This document shows positions 1-8,621 of a stretch of 64,000 bases of DNA, piece by piece. Location: NCBI RefSeq assembly GCF_002584535.1, contig NZ_NUOT01000013.1, positions 1 through 64,000 of the forward strand. The letters run 5' to 3'. The position numbers and the translations under genes were made by a program. The notes beneath the pieces are model-generated. The model ran no database searches, was not told the DNA's origin, and worked only from the letters and a program-made list of their open reading frames with translations. The first letter of the stretch is position 1. Each line of letters begins with the position of its first letter. This DNA is from Bacillus cereus (lineage in GTDB: Bacteria > Bacillota > Bacilli > Bacillales > Bacillaceae_G).

Positions 1-1877
1 CATGTCCAAGTAGTCGTTCCAAGCGAACCCGTACCAGACTTCTTAGGTGCAAAAATAGCACCTTGATGACCACCAATGTTATCAATTGTCCATGATGTAC
101 CTTGTAATTGTGAATTTACGTATGATGATGGTGTATAGTTAATTGGTCCCGCAAAATCGCACCATCCGAAGAACTTTCCATAAGCATGCGTTTCAAAGAA
201 TGGAGCATTTATCGCTACGTTTCCAGATTGTCCATCAATAAATATATTGTTACCAACTGAACCATCAGCATTACGAACCCCAATCGATAATGATGCTTTG
301 GGATTCTTGATTCTTTCAATTGTCCAATACGTAATTTCTCTTCCATCTGAACCGATTGCTTGTGAAACCGTGGAAGCTGGCGAACCTGTAAGAGAATAAA
401 ATTCAATTGCGGATAAGTCTAAATTAATACCAAAACGATTATTTTTTGCTCTCATTGTTCCAGCAACAATAGATTCAGCATTAACATTAATAATGTTTGC
501 TAAGGCTGCATTTAATGTCCCTGCTGTAATAAAATCAGCAACAATGCGTCCATCCATGGTAATTGCGGTTCCGTATGGTCCATTATTCCCTGTGGAAGAA
601 TAACCTAATCCATTTATGTTCCATTGCCAAACCTTTTTAGCTGTCATTTCGTCTTCTGTATCCATGATTAAGATTCTGTCTGGATAATTACGTACATGAC
701 CACCAAAACCACTATTTATAAGGCTCGTTGCATGTTCTTTTGCTGCTTCTAATATAGACGCTGGCATATCAGATATATCATTTTGCATTTGGTCAACTTT
801 ACCTGCTATATCAGTAAATGACGCTTTGTAATTACCTATTGTAATATTCTTGTACTCTTTCTTTAATGGATCATATTTATATGCTATAACTTTCGCTTGA
901 ACGTCAATTCCATCTTCAATGTGTTTAACAGTAACAATGTCACCCATCCACACATATTGCAAAATAGCGTAATTTTTATACTCTTCGGTTTGTGAAAGCT
1001 CTTGAAATTCCACCTTATATGTCCCTTTTGGCTGGTCCACATGTTGTACATCAAACATTTCTTTAGCTGCTTGACGTAATAATTTATACGCTTCTTCGAG
1101 CGGTACTGCATCAGGATCATTTGCATTATCACCAATAGCTGCCTTTATATCTTTAAATTCCACAACTTTTATCTTAGGATGTGGATATTTATTGATAAGT
1201 GGACTATCAACATACTTTTCTGGAAGAAACAACCCATTGAATCCTTGCGGCATAATTCTAGTAATTGGACTTTTCCAATCCACATTTCCTTCGTACCCTA
1301 ATAAATCTTTTTTATGTTGAATCACAACTCCACGATCTATCCCACGATTAACTAACATTTTTACATCAAAGTTATCTCGCTTTAATTCTCCACCCCAACG
1401 ATTGATAAAGGAGTTATCCTGACCACTATCTAAAATAGCTTCAACTGGATTCTTTCTGACAATACGCGAACTGGAAATCTTAGGGATATCAGAATAAAAA
1501 GTAAAAGGATGCTTATATTGACAGCCTTCTGACATACGATGCATTGCTCCGTTCCCGTCTGTGGACTCAGGGAATATATCTTCAATTAGATTTTCCGTTA
1601 AATCGTAAAAAATGTGATAACATTGTACTTTTATTTCCCCCATGCTAACCGTTGGCGTAGAAACCCTAAATAATTGGTTACCATCAGGAGTTGGTGCTTT
1701 AACAATGCACATTCCTTGTATTTCTAAGCCATGTGGAGCGAATAGCGGATAACTAAACGTCAATGAATATAAACCATTTAATATTTCTTCAACTTCAGGT
1801 TCATAAATATTTGCATCTAACACACCAAGACCATTATGCGTAAAATCTGTTTCGTTTGGTTTATATAAGATAATCAT
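1..1877 (-). CDS. Phage tail endopeptidase / minor structural protein (C-terminus outside window)
   Basis: An open frame runs on the minus strand from ATG at 1877 to the window edge without a stop, giving about 625 residues. The ATG overlaps the stop of the upstream Dit gene (ATGA) and follows a GGTGGAG ribosome site. The N-terminal ~330 residues look like the prophage tail endopeptidase family (tail-tip hub, Prophage_tail type). The later part, with Gly/Asn-rich beta-type sequence, looks like a receptor-contact or fibre region. Its place directly after Dit in a siphovirus tail module fits a tail-associated lysin or baseplate hub. The family call is from recognition and gene order, and the C-terminal domains cannot be seen. 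Confidence 0.8.
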   Translation of the reverse strand, partial: MIILYKPNETDFTHNGLGVLDANIYEPEVEEILNGLYSLTFSYPLFAPHGLEIQGMCIVKAPTPDGNQLFRVSTPTVSMGEIKVQCYHIFYDLTENLIEDIFPESTDGNGAMHRMSEGCQYKHPFTFYSDIPKISSSRIVRKNPVEAILDSGQDNSFINRWGGELKRDNFDVKMLVNRGIDRGVVIQHKKDLLGYEGNVDWKSPITRIMPQGFNGLFLPEKYVDSPLINKYPHPKIKVVEFKDIKAAIGDNANDPDAVPLEEAYKLLRQAAKEMFDVQHVDQPKGTYKVEFQELSQTEEYKNYAILQYVWMGDIVTVKHIEDGIDVQAKVIAYKYDPLKKEYKNITIGNYKASFTDIAGKVDQMQNDISDMPASILEAAKEHATSLINSGFGGHVRNYPDRILIMDTEDEMTAKKVWQWNINGLGYSSTGNNGPYGTAITMDGRIVADFITAGTLNAALANIINVNAESIVAGTMRAKNNRFGINLDLSAIEFYSLTGSPASTVSQAIGSDGREITYWTIERIKNPKASLSIGVRNADGSVGNNIFIDGQSGNVAINAPFFETHAYGKFFGWCDFAGPINYTPSSYVNSQLQGTSWTIDNIGGHQGAIFAPKKSGTGSLGTTTWT

Positions 1878-2557
1878 ACATATCTCCACCTAGGTTTGAT
1901 TGTTATTGATTGGACTGTACCTGACCAAGTTATTTTATTACTCCCAACATTGAATACTGGAAACTCACCAACCATCTTATTATTCATAGGTGTTGTTCCT
2001 AAATACGCCTCTAAAATTTCAGAATCAACAACTACAGAGCCTTCAATGTTTTTAAGCTGAAAGGTTACATCATTTATGGTTATATTCACTGTACCTTTTG
2101 CAGTGATCACCATTTCCGGCTGTGACTTTTCTGTACCAGGGTTATATATCAACCCTGGCTCAAAAATCGTAATGCTTTCATCTTCCACATATTCAAATGG
2201 ATCTAGTGTGAAATTAACTTCAAATTCTCCATACTCTTCAATTTCATTTGCAATATCACCTATTTCTACATTCTTTATTTTTCGATAAACAACATCATCA
2301 GTGAAATACAGTATTTTCGCATTTAAAATCCATGGTTTCACACGACGAATGATGGGTTTGATATTTCCCTCTTCTAATACATTAAATTTCATTTTAAAAG
2401 GGACATCTTCATACGCCCCTTTCTTTGTAAGTGCACCGTGTCTTCCTGGCACTTCTATATATTCTACTTTTCGTTTTGCAGTTGGAATAACGGGACGCCC
2501 TACCATATAAATTCCGTAACCACTTGCCAATTCGTTATCTATTACCATGTCAAGCAA
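1874..2557 (-). CDS. Distal tail protein (Dit-like, phage tail family)
   Basis: A 227-residue protein between the tape-measure gene and the tail endopeptidase, the usual place of Dit, the ring protein that joins tail tube to tip. The N-terminus has the typical features of the siphovirus tail family: the V-x-G-R-x-G-A-L-T motif near residue 37 and a beta-rich body ending in a PRWRYV tail. It overlaps both neighbours by a few bases (translational coupling). Dit assignment rests on order, length and motif. Confidence 0.85.
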   Translation of the reverse strand: MLDMVIDNELASGYGIYMVGRPVIPTAKRKVEYIEVPGRHGALTKKGAYEDVPFKMKFNVLEEGNIKPIIRRVKPWILNAKILYFTDDVVYRKIKNVEIGDIANEIEEYGEFEVNFTLDPFEYVEDESITIFEPGLIYNPGTEKSQPEMVITAKGTVNITINDVTFQLKNIEGSVVVDSEILEAYLGTTPMNNKMVGEFPVFNVGSNKITWSGTVQSITIKPRWRYV

Positions 2558-4531
2558 ATGTATTCCTCCCTATCCCAACGTTTAAATTTTGCCCACGTTG
2601 TGCAAGTGCACTATCTATTTTTTCTACCATGCGATCAATATCACGGTCATTTCTGACCACAGGATTGTGAATATGAATTGTAGGCGATTGATTTTCCATT
2701 GTCGCAGCAATCCCTCTGCCAATAGCACCTAACGTTTTTTCGTTAAGAGGTAAAACACCTTCTGGTCCCGCTTCACCGGCTCCTTGGAAACGCCCACCAT
2801 TCATTCCGAAAATAGTTGGTCTAGTAAAAATACCACCTTTAGCACGCCAATCCACATTGATTCCTGTTGGATAAGTAATTGTTTTACCAGCAATCTCTTT
2901 ACTCCCTGTTTCTAAAGAAAAATGCGGTAGTTTTGGCATTTCAGGCTTCGGAATTTTTAATTTAAGACCATCAAAGAATCCCTTGATTTTATCAATCCAA
3001 CCCTTCACCGTATCCGCAGCATCTCTTATTGGATCAATAATATTCTGTTTTGCTGCATTAAATTTTTCTTGTGCAGCGTTTTTCACGGCATCAAATTTCT
3101 CCCTAGCACTGTTATAAATTTCTTGGAATTTATCTCTAACACTGTTATACGCATCTCGAATCGGATCAATAATATATGTTTTCGTTGTATTCCAGGCTGA
3201 AAGCGTGGCTGATTTGATATAATCCCACTTTCCAAGTATCCAAGTTGCCAAATCACTTAATTTTCCGCTTAACCAGGTATATGTCTCTTGAATAGGTTGT
3301 ACAATGTACTGCTTCACTAATGACCACGCTGCTGATGTAGCTGATTTTATCTCTTCCCATTTTCCACTTAACCAGGAAACTAGTTCACCGATTTTTCCAC
3401 TTACCCAGCTATATGCTGAATTTATTGGGTCGATAATATATTTAGATATTAAAGCCCAGGCAATTTGCGTACCTGCTTGAATTAATAGCCATCCCGCCTG
3501 TAGGACGGTAGAAATTAACGAAATAATTGGATCTAAGACTGTGAGAATAGTATTCCACGTATCCTGCCAAGCTTGTACTAATGTCCCCCACAATTGAGAT
3601 GCTGTTTCTACAAGACTTGTCCACCAAGAAGATGCTGTGTTGACAATTCCTGACCACAATTCACTAAAAAATTGACCTATTGGATCGAAAAAACTATGCA
3701 TCATTTCTACAAAGGAAGCCCAGGCTTCCGAAAAATAATTAACTGTGGAAGACCACCCATCGCTACAGACCTGAACTAATCCAGACCACAATTCACCAAA
3801 CCAATCTTTAAATTGCGACCATTTTTCGGAAAGCCAATCGGTTATGGCACCCCAATTTTGAATTACTGCTATAACACCAGCTATCACAGCGGAAAGTCCA
3901 ACTATGATACCTAATAGCGGCCATATTGCAACTCCCAAAGCTCCAAAGGATACAACTACAGCCGCAATAATAGGTGCTAAAATACCAACCACAGCAATCA
4001 ATCCAGTTAAAATAAAAACGAAGTTTTGAACCGGCTCTGGTAATTTTGAAAACCAATCCATTACTGATTTAATCCCTTCAACTAATGGAGGTAAAATAGT
4101 TTGTGCTAACTCAGCGAGTTGCTTTCCAAGCGGTTCAAATGCAGCTTGTGTTTCTCTTAACGCTTTTTGAAATTGCTGACCAAGGGATTCTTCTTGCAAC
4201 TTCTTCATTTCTTCCATTGCACCTTTGGTTTCGCCTAAACCACCGTTTAATTCATTTAGATGCAAAACAGCTTTAGCACCCATGTCTTCCCATTTAGTAC
4301 CGAATAAAGAAACACCAATTTGGTTTGCTGCAACTTGGTCATCCATTCCTTTTAAATCATTAAGAACCGCGTTAAACACATCGGCTGTCGTTGCTTTTCC
4401 TTCATTGAAACTTGCCCAAACACCTTGAGTTTCTTTTGACAATTTGCCAAAACCTTCAGAAACGCCTTTAGATCCATCTTGAACACGTATTCCAAATTCC
4501 TTTACAAGATCGTTAATATAATCGAGATTAT
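2550..4531 (-). CDS. Tape-measure protein, exon 2 (C-terminal 660 codons)
   Basis: Downstream exon of the tape-measure gene. Read alone, the frame would start only at a TTG (4442), with no ribosome site, but the same frame continues upstream to 4531 with typical tape-measure sequence (NLDYIND, KEFGIRVQDGS). Joined to the upstream exon (4755-6072) the coding length is 3,300 nt, exactly 1,100 codons including stop. The exon encodes a hydrophobic block (roughly residues 590-650 of the joined protein, possibly several membrane segments), then Trp-rich repeats of the W-L-S-G-K-W type, and a C-terminus rich in Gly/Pro (GGIFTRPT). This protein sets tail length and is ejected at infection. Confidence 0.9.
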
Positions 4532-4754
4532 CCTTAATACCCCTGCTTTCGCAGTATTTAAAAGGGAGTAGACTATACCATCAACTCAATAAGTTGCCCT
4601 TTGGTAGTCGTTGAGGGCTTCCTTTCGGCTATCCCTGCTGATTGTCCATTGTTTCATCCTTATGATTGTCACGCCATGGTACATAAGGCTTTAGGAGTTC
4701 CCAGCATATTCAGGGTTTCCTACATATTATCGCTAATATGCGGCGCAATTTCTT
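4532..4754 (-). ncRNA. Group I self-splicing intron in the tape-measure gene
   Basis: A 223-nt non-coding insert splits the tape-measure frame; removing exactly these bases joins TCG-T to AT-AAT and restores the frame (GSYNLDYIND). The RNA has group I hallmarks. P1 pairs exon 3' end AUCGU with guide GCGAU (U-G at the splice site). P4 is GCUG (4702-4705) with CAGC (4637-4640). P7 is GACUA (4605-4609), inside CAACGACUA, with UAGUC (4571-4575). P9 is CUGC-GAAA-GCAG (4543-4554). The intron ends in G, as expected for omega-G. Upstream translation would otherwise stop at TAA immediately after the exon. No homing endonuclease frame is inside; it is a minimal ribozyme. Splicing itself is inferred. 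Confidence 0.93.
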
Positions 4755-6072
4755 ACGATCCATCTCGAGTCCCATTCGCTAAAATGTTAAACATCTCATC
4801 AGCACTGAAACCAGCTTGTTTAAAGAGCGGTGCGTATTCTGAAAGGTTGTCAAACAATTCATCAGAATAGTTCAAGCCTTCTTGAGCACCTGCGGCAAGT
4901 AAATCAAATGTTTCTTGCGTAGATAAACCAAACTGAGACATTAACTGTCCTGCACCACGAGTAGCTTCATTCAAGTCTACATCATAGACTTTAGCCAGCG
5001 TTAAAACGTCCTCTGATGCCATTTGCAGTTCTTCATTTGGAACATCCCTCATGTTTTGAAAGACTTTGATAAGTGCCTGGTCAACCTCTTCAAGACTTTC
5101 ACCAAATCCCTTTTTCCAGGTATCTATCGCTATTTTTTGAAGATTTTTAGCACCTTCCCCCGTTAAACCTAAAGAAGCTTGAATCTTTCGTTGAGAGCTA
5201 TCAAAATCTATTGCTATACCTACAGCACCTTTACCAAGTTCAATCAATTGTTGTGACATACCTTGTAGTATTTCACTAGCTTCCATTAAGTTATTTAAAT
5301 CTAATTTTTTCCCTAGTTGCTCCATACTGTCTGCAGCTTGATCTCCACTCTGATCAACATCATGAAGTGAGGTTTCAAATTGCTTTAATGTAGTTTTCGC
5401 CTGATTTAATTTTGCTTCAAGTTGCTGTACTTCTGCTGAATTCTCACCATACACACGCTTTGCTGCACTTAATTGTCTCTCTAAGTTATCAACTACTCTA
5501 TTGGTCAATTGCATTTGTTGACCTAGCTGTCTTTGAGCTAACTGTAATTTATCTGCCGCACTAGCATTTGAGCCTAGTTCCGCTTGTTGCAATTTAAAAG
5601 AACTCGTTAAATTCTTTTGTTCCGCTTCAAGTCTTTTCGTATTTTCTTGTAGCTTCACCAAATCTTCTCTTGCTTCCCTAGCTTCAATTCCTTGTTGTGA
5701 AAGACCTTCATTCACTCGCTTCATTGCATTATTAAGTGAGGTTTCAGCTCGTTCAGCATCCAATAATTTTCCATACATTTTGTTAAGCTGTTCAGCTGTA
5801 GTGTTAGTATCCCTGGACATTGCTTCATATTCAGCTCGCAACATAGCTGTTCTTTTCTTTGCGGCTTCCATTTGAATCTCTAGTTTTTTCTTCTCAGCAC
5901 GGAGTTTATCAGTCATAGTGGCATCTTGACCCATTGCTGCAATATGATTCTTATATTCCTTTGCGGCGTTGTTCATAACCATATTGATTTGTTTCAGCGT
6001 GTTAGCGTACTGTACTTGTCCATCCATTTTAAAGTTAAGAACAACGTTTCTTTCTCTGTTTCCTCCTGGCAT
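4755..6072 (-). CDS. Tape-measure protein, exon 1 (N-terminal 439 codons)
   Basis: The upstream exon encodes a long, charged coiled-coil N-terminus (about residues 25-260, rich in Gln/Glu/Lys/Ala heptads) followed by a typical phage tail TP901-type core region (GFGESLEEVDQAL, MSQFGLSTQETFDLL, ANGTRDGS). The ATG at 6072 follows a GTGAGGTG ribosome site. Without splicing, translation ends at the TAA that straddles the 5' splice site (4753-4755), giving a 439-residue truncated product. The gene sits directly downstream of gpG/gpGT, the normal place for a siphovirus tape measure. Confidence 0.92.
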
Positions 6073-6085
6073 TTTCTCACCTCAC

Positions 6086-6316
6086 TTATCGAAACGGAGT
6101 CTGATCTAACGTATAGATTTGTTTTGGTTTGACTTCATTTAGTGCATCTGGATTGGTGTATCGAAGATGCATAATGAATTGTTTCAAAAAATGATTAGGA
6201 GTGATTTTCCAAAAATCATCCATACTTAAACCTAGCAACGTATTACCAACATAAAAATAAAAATCCCAGTCCAACTCGGACTGAGATTCTTCATTTTTTG
6301 TCAGTATGTTTTTTAC
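6086..6316 (-). CDS. Tail assembly chaperone gpGT extension, reached by -1 frameshift
   Basis: This frame has no convincing start of its own (only a TTG at 6274, no ribosome site), but it is open from the slippery site of the preceding gene. A -1 slip on A AAA AAG gives GTA AAA AAC ATA CTG and continues for 76 codons to a stop at 6086, for a fusion of about 204 residues. The arrangement copies lambda gpG/gpGT: the long form recruits the tape-measure protein while the short form coats it. The frame is read from sequence; frameshifting efficiency is not known. Confidence 0.85.
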   Translation of the reverse strand, partial: VKNILTKNEESQSELDWDFYFYVGNTLLGLSMDDFWKITPNHFLKQFIMHLRYTNPDALNEVKPKQIYTLDQTPFR

Positions 6317-6699
6317 TTTTTTTCTTGCTTCAGTTTCTCCATATCAGAATGTTGGAAAGTTTGACCTTGGAAAATCTCCATTACAACTTTGAAAACACCA
6401 GGTAAATCGTACATAGGTATTGAATTTTTAATTTCGTCAGGTGTACATTCAGTACCACCACTACGAACCATCGCATAAATGAGTGTACTCATTAATTTAA
6501 TTTCTTTTTCACCTAAACTAAATTGTTCTTTTGCCATCATTTCATGCAATTCTTTTTCAAACACATGATATTCTCCACCATATGACTCTTCCACATACGG
6601 AAATGAAGCCATTGTAAAAATAACAGGGATTTCTACTCCCTGTATCTTAATTTTATTTCTATTTATATCAACATTAACTAAATCACTTAAACGTGCCAT
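6313..6699 (-). CDS. Tail assembly chaperone gpG
   Basis: A 128-residue protein between the major tail protein and the tape measure, which by position and size is the gpG-type tail chaperone. Its last codons are GAA AAA AAG TAA, so the slippery heptamer A AAA AAG ends right before the stop, the setting for -1 frameshifting into the overlapping gpGT frame. ATG at 6699 follows a GGAGTGAT ribosome site. The assignment is by position and the frameshift signal; sequence resemblance to known chaperones is weak. Confidence 0.82.
   Translation of the reverse strand: MARLSDLVNVDINRNKIKIQGVEIPVIFTMASFPYVEESYGGEYHVFEKELHEMMAKEQFSLGEKEIKLMSTLIYAMVRSGGTECTPDEIKNSIPMYDLPGVFKVVMEIFQGQTFQHSDMEKLKQEKK
6316..6322 (-). 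promoter_or_regulatory. -1 ribosomal frameshift slippery site A AAA AAG
   Basis: In-frame heptamer A AAA AAG immediately before the gpG stop, the same heptamer used in E. coli dnaX. The -1 frame is open on both sides and carries the gpGT extension. A downstream stimulatory structure was not clearly found. Confidence 0.85.
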
Positions 6700-6710
6700 A
6701 TTATCACTCC

Positions 6711-7340
6711 TTATTGTCCTGTAGTTCCACCAAGCGTTGCTAATTGAGATTCATCACAAATAACTTGCTTCAAGAAATCTTCCGCCTTGATACCTGTTGC
6801 AGTAGCATCACCTGTATCTAATTCAGCCATCGTCACATCATTGTACAGTAGCGGATCAGCTGTAATTTTATATGCAATATCATCCACGGTCATTTCTTCA
6901 TTTTGTGTTTTCCAAGATTCTTCAATAGGAGCAACCGTACACTTTGGATACCAACGTAAAACCTTAGTTCCATCGTTTAATGGAAAAACAACGCCAGTTG
7001 CAAATTTAGGATATTCTTTTGCTTTTGCAGTCTCAAAAGAAACACCTTTTTTACGTATTTTAGCAAACATTTTATCTTTTACTTCACGATTTAAACCAGC
7101 TAGGTTAAATGCTAACTCAAACGCTGTGTTTTTTTGGATATTAATAATTTTTTTATTTGACGCCCATTTAACAAAGTTTGAAGACGTAGTGGAAATTGTT
7201 AAATCAGAAATATTTGTTTGTCCATAAACAGTAGCCTCATAAGTTGGTAATGTACTTGTTGTTTCATCACCTTTCATCATGCATATAAATAGGTCTTCAA
7301 TACCCACAGTATATTGAATCTCTTTATTTTCAATTGTCAT
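6711..7340 (-). CDS. Major tail (tube) protein
   Basis: A 209-residue protein in the canonical position between the tail-completion genes and the tail chaperone. It looks like the Gram-positive siphovirus major tail protein family (phi13 type): N-terminal YTVGIEDLF, central KWASNKKI and a KYPKFATGVVFPLNDG-like stretch before a beta-rich C-terminal half. It would polymerise into the tail tube around the tape measure. It is expected to be among the most strongly translated late genes. Confidence 0.86.
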   Translation of the reverse strand: MTIENKEIQYTVGIEDLFICMMKGDETTSTLPTYEATVYGQTNISDLTISTTSSNFVKWASNKKIINIQKNTAFELAFNLAGLNREVKDKMFAKIRKKGVSFETAKAKEYPKFATGVVFPLNDGTKVLRWYPKCTVAPIEESWKTQNEEMTVDDIAYKITADPLLYNDVTMAELDTGDATATGIKAEDFLKQVICDESQLATLGGTTGQ

Positions 7341-7351
7341 TTATATCATCC

Positions 7352-7729
7352 TCACATTCTATCAATTATTCTTTGAGCCAAAATGTCTGCTACCTTGTCA
7401 CCTTCTGCATCAAACGTATTTTGAGCAAAATGTAAACCTTTCACATGACCTTTGCCATTTGCTTTTTTATGACCATGTTCAGCTAAGTACCAATACCAAG
7501 CCTTGTCCTCAAATTCCACAGATACATAATCACTTTTAATAACAACTTTTAAACTATTTTTTAAATGTGTTCGTTTATTTTTATTTGAAAGCTTAATACG
7601 TTTTTTTAATTCAGCTGCAAAATATTTAGCTGCTTCTTCCAATACGTCCATACTTACTTGTTTATTCACTCGTAACAATGTGTTGATATCTTCCAAAGCA
7701 TCAGCGAATCCATTATGATTACTAGCCAT
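7352..7729 (-). CDS. Tail-completion / HK97 gp10-like protein
   Basis: A 125-residue basic protein with the look of the HK97 gp10 family: an N-terminal helix (AAKYFAAELKKRIKL), a basic loop (SNKNKRTHLKNSL) and a conserved H-x-x-K-x-N-G turn (AEHGHKKANGKGH). In HK97-like phages this protein works at the head-tail joint. It overlaps the next upstream gene by eight bases, as is usual in this module. The family call is from pattern and order. Confidence 0.78.
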   Translation of the reverse strand: MASNHNGFADALEDINTLLRVNKQVSMDVLEEAAKYFAAELKKRIKLSNKNKRTHLKNSLKVVIKSDYVSVEFEDKAWYWYLAEHGHKKANGKGHVKGLHFAQNTFDAEGDKVADILAQRIIDRM

Positions 7730-8054
7730 TAATACACCTCACATACGTTATAAATTGTGTGATTGTATCATCATTTTCATCATAGGGCATTCCTTCAAAT
7801 TGAGCATAAGATACCCCAGCTTCATTAAAAACATCCTTTAATGGTTCATAATCTTGCTCAGTACCCTTTGTAATAACTGCGACTTGATATAAAGGCATTG
7901 ACTTTAAAACCTTATTTGAAGCCCTCTTATGCTGTTCATTCACAAATTCATACACAATATAAGGGTAATCTGAACCTGTAGGAGCACCATCACGATAAAC
8001 TGGAATTCCGGATTGCTTCATGATTGCTCTTAACTGCTCAAAATTAATTTGCAT
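7722..8054 (-). CDS. Tail terminator-like minor protein
   Basis: A 110-residue protein with the pattern PVYRDGAPTGSDYPYIVYEF near the N-terminus, typical of the small tail-terminator or joining proteins of Gram-positive siphoviruses. Such proteins cap the tail tube and set the head-binding end. Overlaps with both neighbours suggest coupled translation. The exact family is not certain. Confidence 0.7.
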   Translation of the reverse strand: MQINFEQLRAIMKQSGIPVYRDGAPTGSDYPYIVYEFVNEQHKRASNKVLKSMPLYQVAVITKGTEQDYEPLKDVFNEAGVSYAQFEGMPYDENDDTITQFITYVRCING

Positions 8055-8379
8055 TAGATAAATTCAACTCCATAATCCGTTCATCTTCACGGACATAAAC
8101 TCTATCAATGTTGTAAATCGTATCTTTAATTTTGATACGATAATCTTTTTGATTTTCTTCAATCGCTCGATCTAAACGAACTTCAATCTTTTTCATGATT
8201 TCATTTCCATCCTGGCGACTGAAATGTTTATCAGTAACCGTTACGCCAATATTGTTATAGAGAATATTCCTTTCAAATGGATATCCCATCACAACACGAT
8301 CTGTATCTGGATCAATCGTTTCACCAAGCTTTAATAAATCAGCTCTCCATTTTAATTTATTCGTCTGTCTCTTCGGCAT
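8044..8379 (-). CDS. Head-tail adaptor / head closure protein
   Basis: The start is taken at ATG 8379, which follows GGAGGTG at good spacing; the frame is open seven codons further up but without a ribosome site. The protein (111 residues, MPKRQTNK start) resembles phage head-tail adaptor proteins (SPP1 gp16/HK97 gp7-like): basic N-terminus, a D-R-V region, and a C-terminal half with alternating charged beta strands (YRIKIKDTIYNIDRV). It closes the portal after packaging. Function is inferred from size and order. Confidence 0.75.
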   Translation of the reverse strand: MPKRQTNKLKWRADLLKLGETIDPDTDRVVMGYPFERNILYNNIGVTVTDKHFSRQDGNEIMKKIEVRLDRAIEENQKDYRIKIKDTIYNIDRVYVREDERIMELNLSNAN

Positions 8380-8620
8380 CGCTAAACACCTCCAGGACAA
8401 AGAAAGGAGTCATTGCATCAAGTGCTTGTTCTAATTCCTTTTCAGATACACGATATTCATACATAATGCCGGCAACCATAATCACTAAGTATTCGGTCTG
8501 TGAGCCTGTCGCATTCTGAACATACTTTTGTGCAGTGGTTAAATAAAAAGAGAGCATGGATTCATCCATCCCCTCTTCCCAATGAATATGAGATTTTAAT
8601 TTCTCAATTAATTCATCCAT
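8357..8620 (-). CDS. Head-tail connector (gp6-like)
   Basis: An 87-residue acidic helical protein directly after the major capsid gene. The first residues (MDELIEKLKSHIHWEEGMDE) and the following YLTTAQKYVQNATG match the pattern of phage gp6-like or DNA-packaging connector proteins, which form the ring under the portal. It overlaps the adaptor gene by 23 bases. Confidence 0.78.
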   Translation of the reverse strand: MDELIEKLKSHIHWEEGMDESMLSFYLTTAQKYVQNATGSQTEYLVIMVAGIMYEYRVSEKELEQALDAMTPFFVLEVFSDAEETDE

Positions 8621-8621
8621 A

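Noticed and set aside
4601-4870. An 89-codon plus-strand frame over the tape-measure split
   Set aside because: It is antisense to the group I intron core and exon 1; no ribosome site and no family.
6086-6274. A stand-alone 62-residue gene from TTG
   Set aside because: No start signal; the frame is explained by the -1 frameshift from gpG.
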